Positions 41,712 through 43,047 of a DNA stretch of 43,047 bases are shown here, piece after piece. The position numbers were made by a program, and so were the translations under genes. Numbering within the stretch: the stretch's first letter is position 1; the number at the start of each line of letters is the position of its first letter. The notes under the pieces are model-generated. The model was given only the letters and a program-made list of their open reading frames with translations. It did not search any database and was not told the DNA's origin. Source of the stretch: an uncultured Bacteroidales bacterium (GTDB lineage: Bacteria; Bacteroidota; Bacteroidia; Bacteroidales; Paludibacteraceae); assembly GCA_946186735.1 (NCBI GenBank), contig CAMHOK010000004.1, positions 1 to 43,047 on the forward strand, given 5' to 3'.

Positions 41712-41984
41712 ATGAGGAGAGGGACGTTGAAGTATTGTCCAAACGAACCCGCCACCCACCCGATAGTGCCTGAATTGGGTGTGCCTGAGGGTGCGACATT
41801 AGCGTTAGGTATTCCGTGTTATAAGTACAAGAATCCGCTGTACTACAACTATTTGGGCAAGAACGCTCGGAAGATGCTTGTGCAGACGATACGCGACAGG
41901 TTTAGTATAGAACTATGGCAGGAGTTACACACTTTTGAGAATGTGCTGTCGCGTCAGGACAATGTGATATTCAGTTTTATGTAG
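41712..41984 (+). other. Possible gene remnant or small ORF
   Basis: A 90-codon frame opens at an ATG at 41712 and ends at 41984. The segment HPIVPELGVPEGATLALGIP then CYKYKNPLYYN is weakly reminiscent of the C-terminal part of nitroreductases, but the rest does not fit. No promoter is seen. It may be debris of a lost gene. Confidence 0.3.
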
Positions 41985-42331
41985 GCTCACGGCATCGAGT
42001 GTACGGACACGAATTAGAATGCGCTTGCAAAGATATACCGGCAGGTGTCAGTCGTGGCAGAAACGGCTTCCGCAAAGACAAAGGTGGAGAGAAACTCGCC
42101 GAAACGGAAGAAGACCTCTTGCAACATCGTACCGATGGCACAGACGCTTTCGACACCCTCTACATCGGCTGCTCAAAATTCCCTCAACAGACCACCACGC
42201 ATATCTCTTTCAGCGGAGTTTCCTGATGGGTACTCCGTGTTTATTTTTGCCATTTTCATTTCCAAAATCTACTGATTTTGTAACTCCCAACCGAAAAAGT
42301 TTACAAAATGAAACTTTTATACTCAAAAAAA
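41985..42331. other. Gene-poor stretch before the AT-rich end
   Basis: Short frames are open (for example 41999-42226 without an ATG), but none has a promoter, a good start and a recognisable protein. From about 42240 the sequence becomes AT-rich. I see no RNA gene here. Confidence 0.4.
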
Positions 42332-42363
42332 ATTGCTTATTCGCTTATTTTTGAGTATCTTTG
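42332..42363 (+). promoter_or_regulatory. Promoter of the terminal AT-rich gene
   Basis: ATTG at 42332-42335, 20 bases, TATCTTTG at 42356-42363. The leader to the ATG at 42392 is about 22 bases. Confidence 0.6.
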
Positions 42364-42391
42364 CATGATTTTTTTGCACACTGTTTTTTAT

Positions 42392-43047
42392 ATGCGCAAG
42401 TACACAGCCAATTACACATACACCAATCCAAACTTTGTTATTCAGAATTTGGAGTATTGTAAGAGCACTTCTAATATGCTCCCATTATTGTATGTGTTGA
42501 AAAATATCTTGCAACGTGGTTTTCCGACAGCAATGTCTAAATATCTGCAAGAGAAAATTGGCAAAATACATGAAGCTCCCAACTTTCAAGAACGCTTGTT
42601 GCTTGTTCCTGCTGAAACAAGTAATTGGGTTGGCACTATTAAGGGGGGAGACGGATATAACCCAGCGAGGGAGTTTTACGATAGCATTATACCAAGAGAG
42701 TTTGGAGAATACTCTTTTGTTCAGCAGATGATTGTGCCTGAGATAGGTATCAATGAAATCGTAGGGAAGTATAATCCAGCTTTTGTTGGACAGCAAGTCG
42801 ATTTCTATTTACCGCAGGCACTACTTGTTATAGAAATAGATGGAGGACAACACTCAAGAGACAGAGCATTAGACGCACAAAGAAATGCCTATCTTCAAGA
42901 AAACGGTATAGAAACCGTTCGTATTTCAACTTTTGAATTGCAACGTCACGACTATCGAGGCAAGATTGACCGCATTATCAATCGTATTGAGCAATTCAAA
43001 AAGAAAGGGGCTTTGGGATTTTATAAAGAGGCTTTTGAGAAAGCCCA
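42392..43047 (+). CDS. N-terminal part of a DUF559/Vsr-like nuclease-domain protein (cut by window end)
   Basis: The frame is open from an ATG at 42392 to the window end (218 codons so far). Residues ~140-200 carry the PD-(D/E)xK-type core of the DUF559/very-short-patch-repair group. It shows VDFYLPQALLVIEIDGGQHS, with the acidic residues and the E-x-D, then RNAYLQENGIETVRISTFEL. The first ~135 residues are unrecognised. In relatives this domain is often fused to helicases in restriction or phage-defence genes, but the rest lies outside. The base composition is clearly more AT-rich than its neighbours, which suggests transfer. Confidence 0.7.
   Translation, partial: MRKYTANYTYTNPNFVIQNLEYCKSTSNMLPLLYVLKNILQRGFPTAMSKYLQEKIGKIHEAPNFQERLLLVPAETSNWVGTIKGGDGYNPAREFYDSIIPREFGEYSFVQQMIVPEIGINEIVGKYNPAFVGQQVDFYLPQALLVIEIDGGQHSRDRALDAQRNAYLQENGIETVRISTFELQRHDYRGKIDRIINRIEQFKKKGALGFYKEAFEKA

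Overview
The window looks like a chromosomal piece of a fermentative, gut-type member of the Bacteroidales. Nearly every gene start has the Bacteroidota promoter (TTTG, about 20 bases, TAnnTTTG). The window also holds a SusC/SusD locus, Bacteroidota-only families (DUF6249, DUF5692) and long-leader TonB receptors. Base composition is close to 50% GC by eye, except the last ~700 bases, which are clearly AT-richer. I do not assign a genus.

Layout. 1-2.7 kb: the ribosomal protein operon rpsF-rpsR-rplI-rpmE2, then an RluA-type pseudouridine synthase. 2.8-5.5 kb: an alpha-glucan phosphorylase. 5.5-10.1 kb (minus strand): a BtuB-like TonB receptor and a PcrA/UvrD helicase. 10.1-12.6 kb: an envelope protein, a ribbon-helix-helix protein, tRNA-Glu with rpsT, and a membrane-anchored acyltransferase. 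12.7-13.25 kb: a cobalamin riboswitch whose transcript appears to end at a terminator without a recognisable gene. 13.3-16 kb: a lipoprotein and an AsmA-like protein.

16-21.6 kb: a compact five-gene cassette of hypB, a 941-residue iron-sulphur/FAD/NAD(P) oxidoreductase, hypA, a small membrane protein and a DUF5692 membrane protein. It has the nickel-insertion pair HypA/HypB but no hydrogenase subunits and no hypC-hypF. It is the best candidate here for an undescribed system. 21.6-23.9 kb (minus strand): an ECF sigma factor followed by a small membrane protein, DUF6249 and DUF2807 genes.

24.2-36.6 kb (minus strand): a polysaccharide-utilisation locus for beta-1,4-galactan. Transcription runs from a GH53 lipoprotein through a surface glycan-binding lipoprotein, SusC, SusD, galK, galM and a second GH53 to galE. 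Galactan would be cut at the surface, oligosaccharides imported by SusCD, and galactose converted, phosphorylated and epimerised by the Leloir enzymes. galT, a beta-galactosidase, a sugar permease and a regulator are not in the window. The leader carries a terminator-like inverted repeat.

36.7-41.7 kb (plus strand): mreB without mreCD, a 44-codon ORF, a stand-alone Smr protein, a ~500-base array of degenerate short repeats, luxS, a beta-carbonic anhydrase and a membrane lipoprotein. The window ends in a gene-poor, probably decayed stretch and the 5' part of an AT-rich gene with a DUF559/Vsr-like nuclease domain, which may be the edge of an acquired or defence region.
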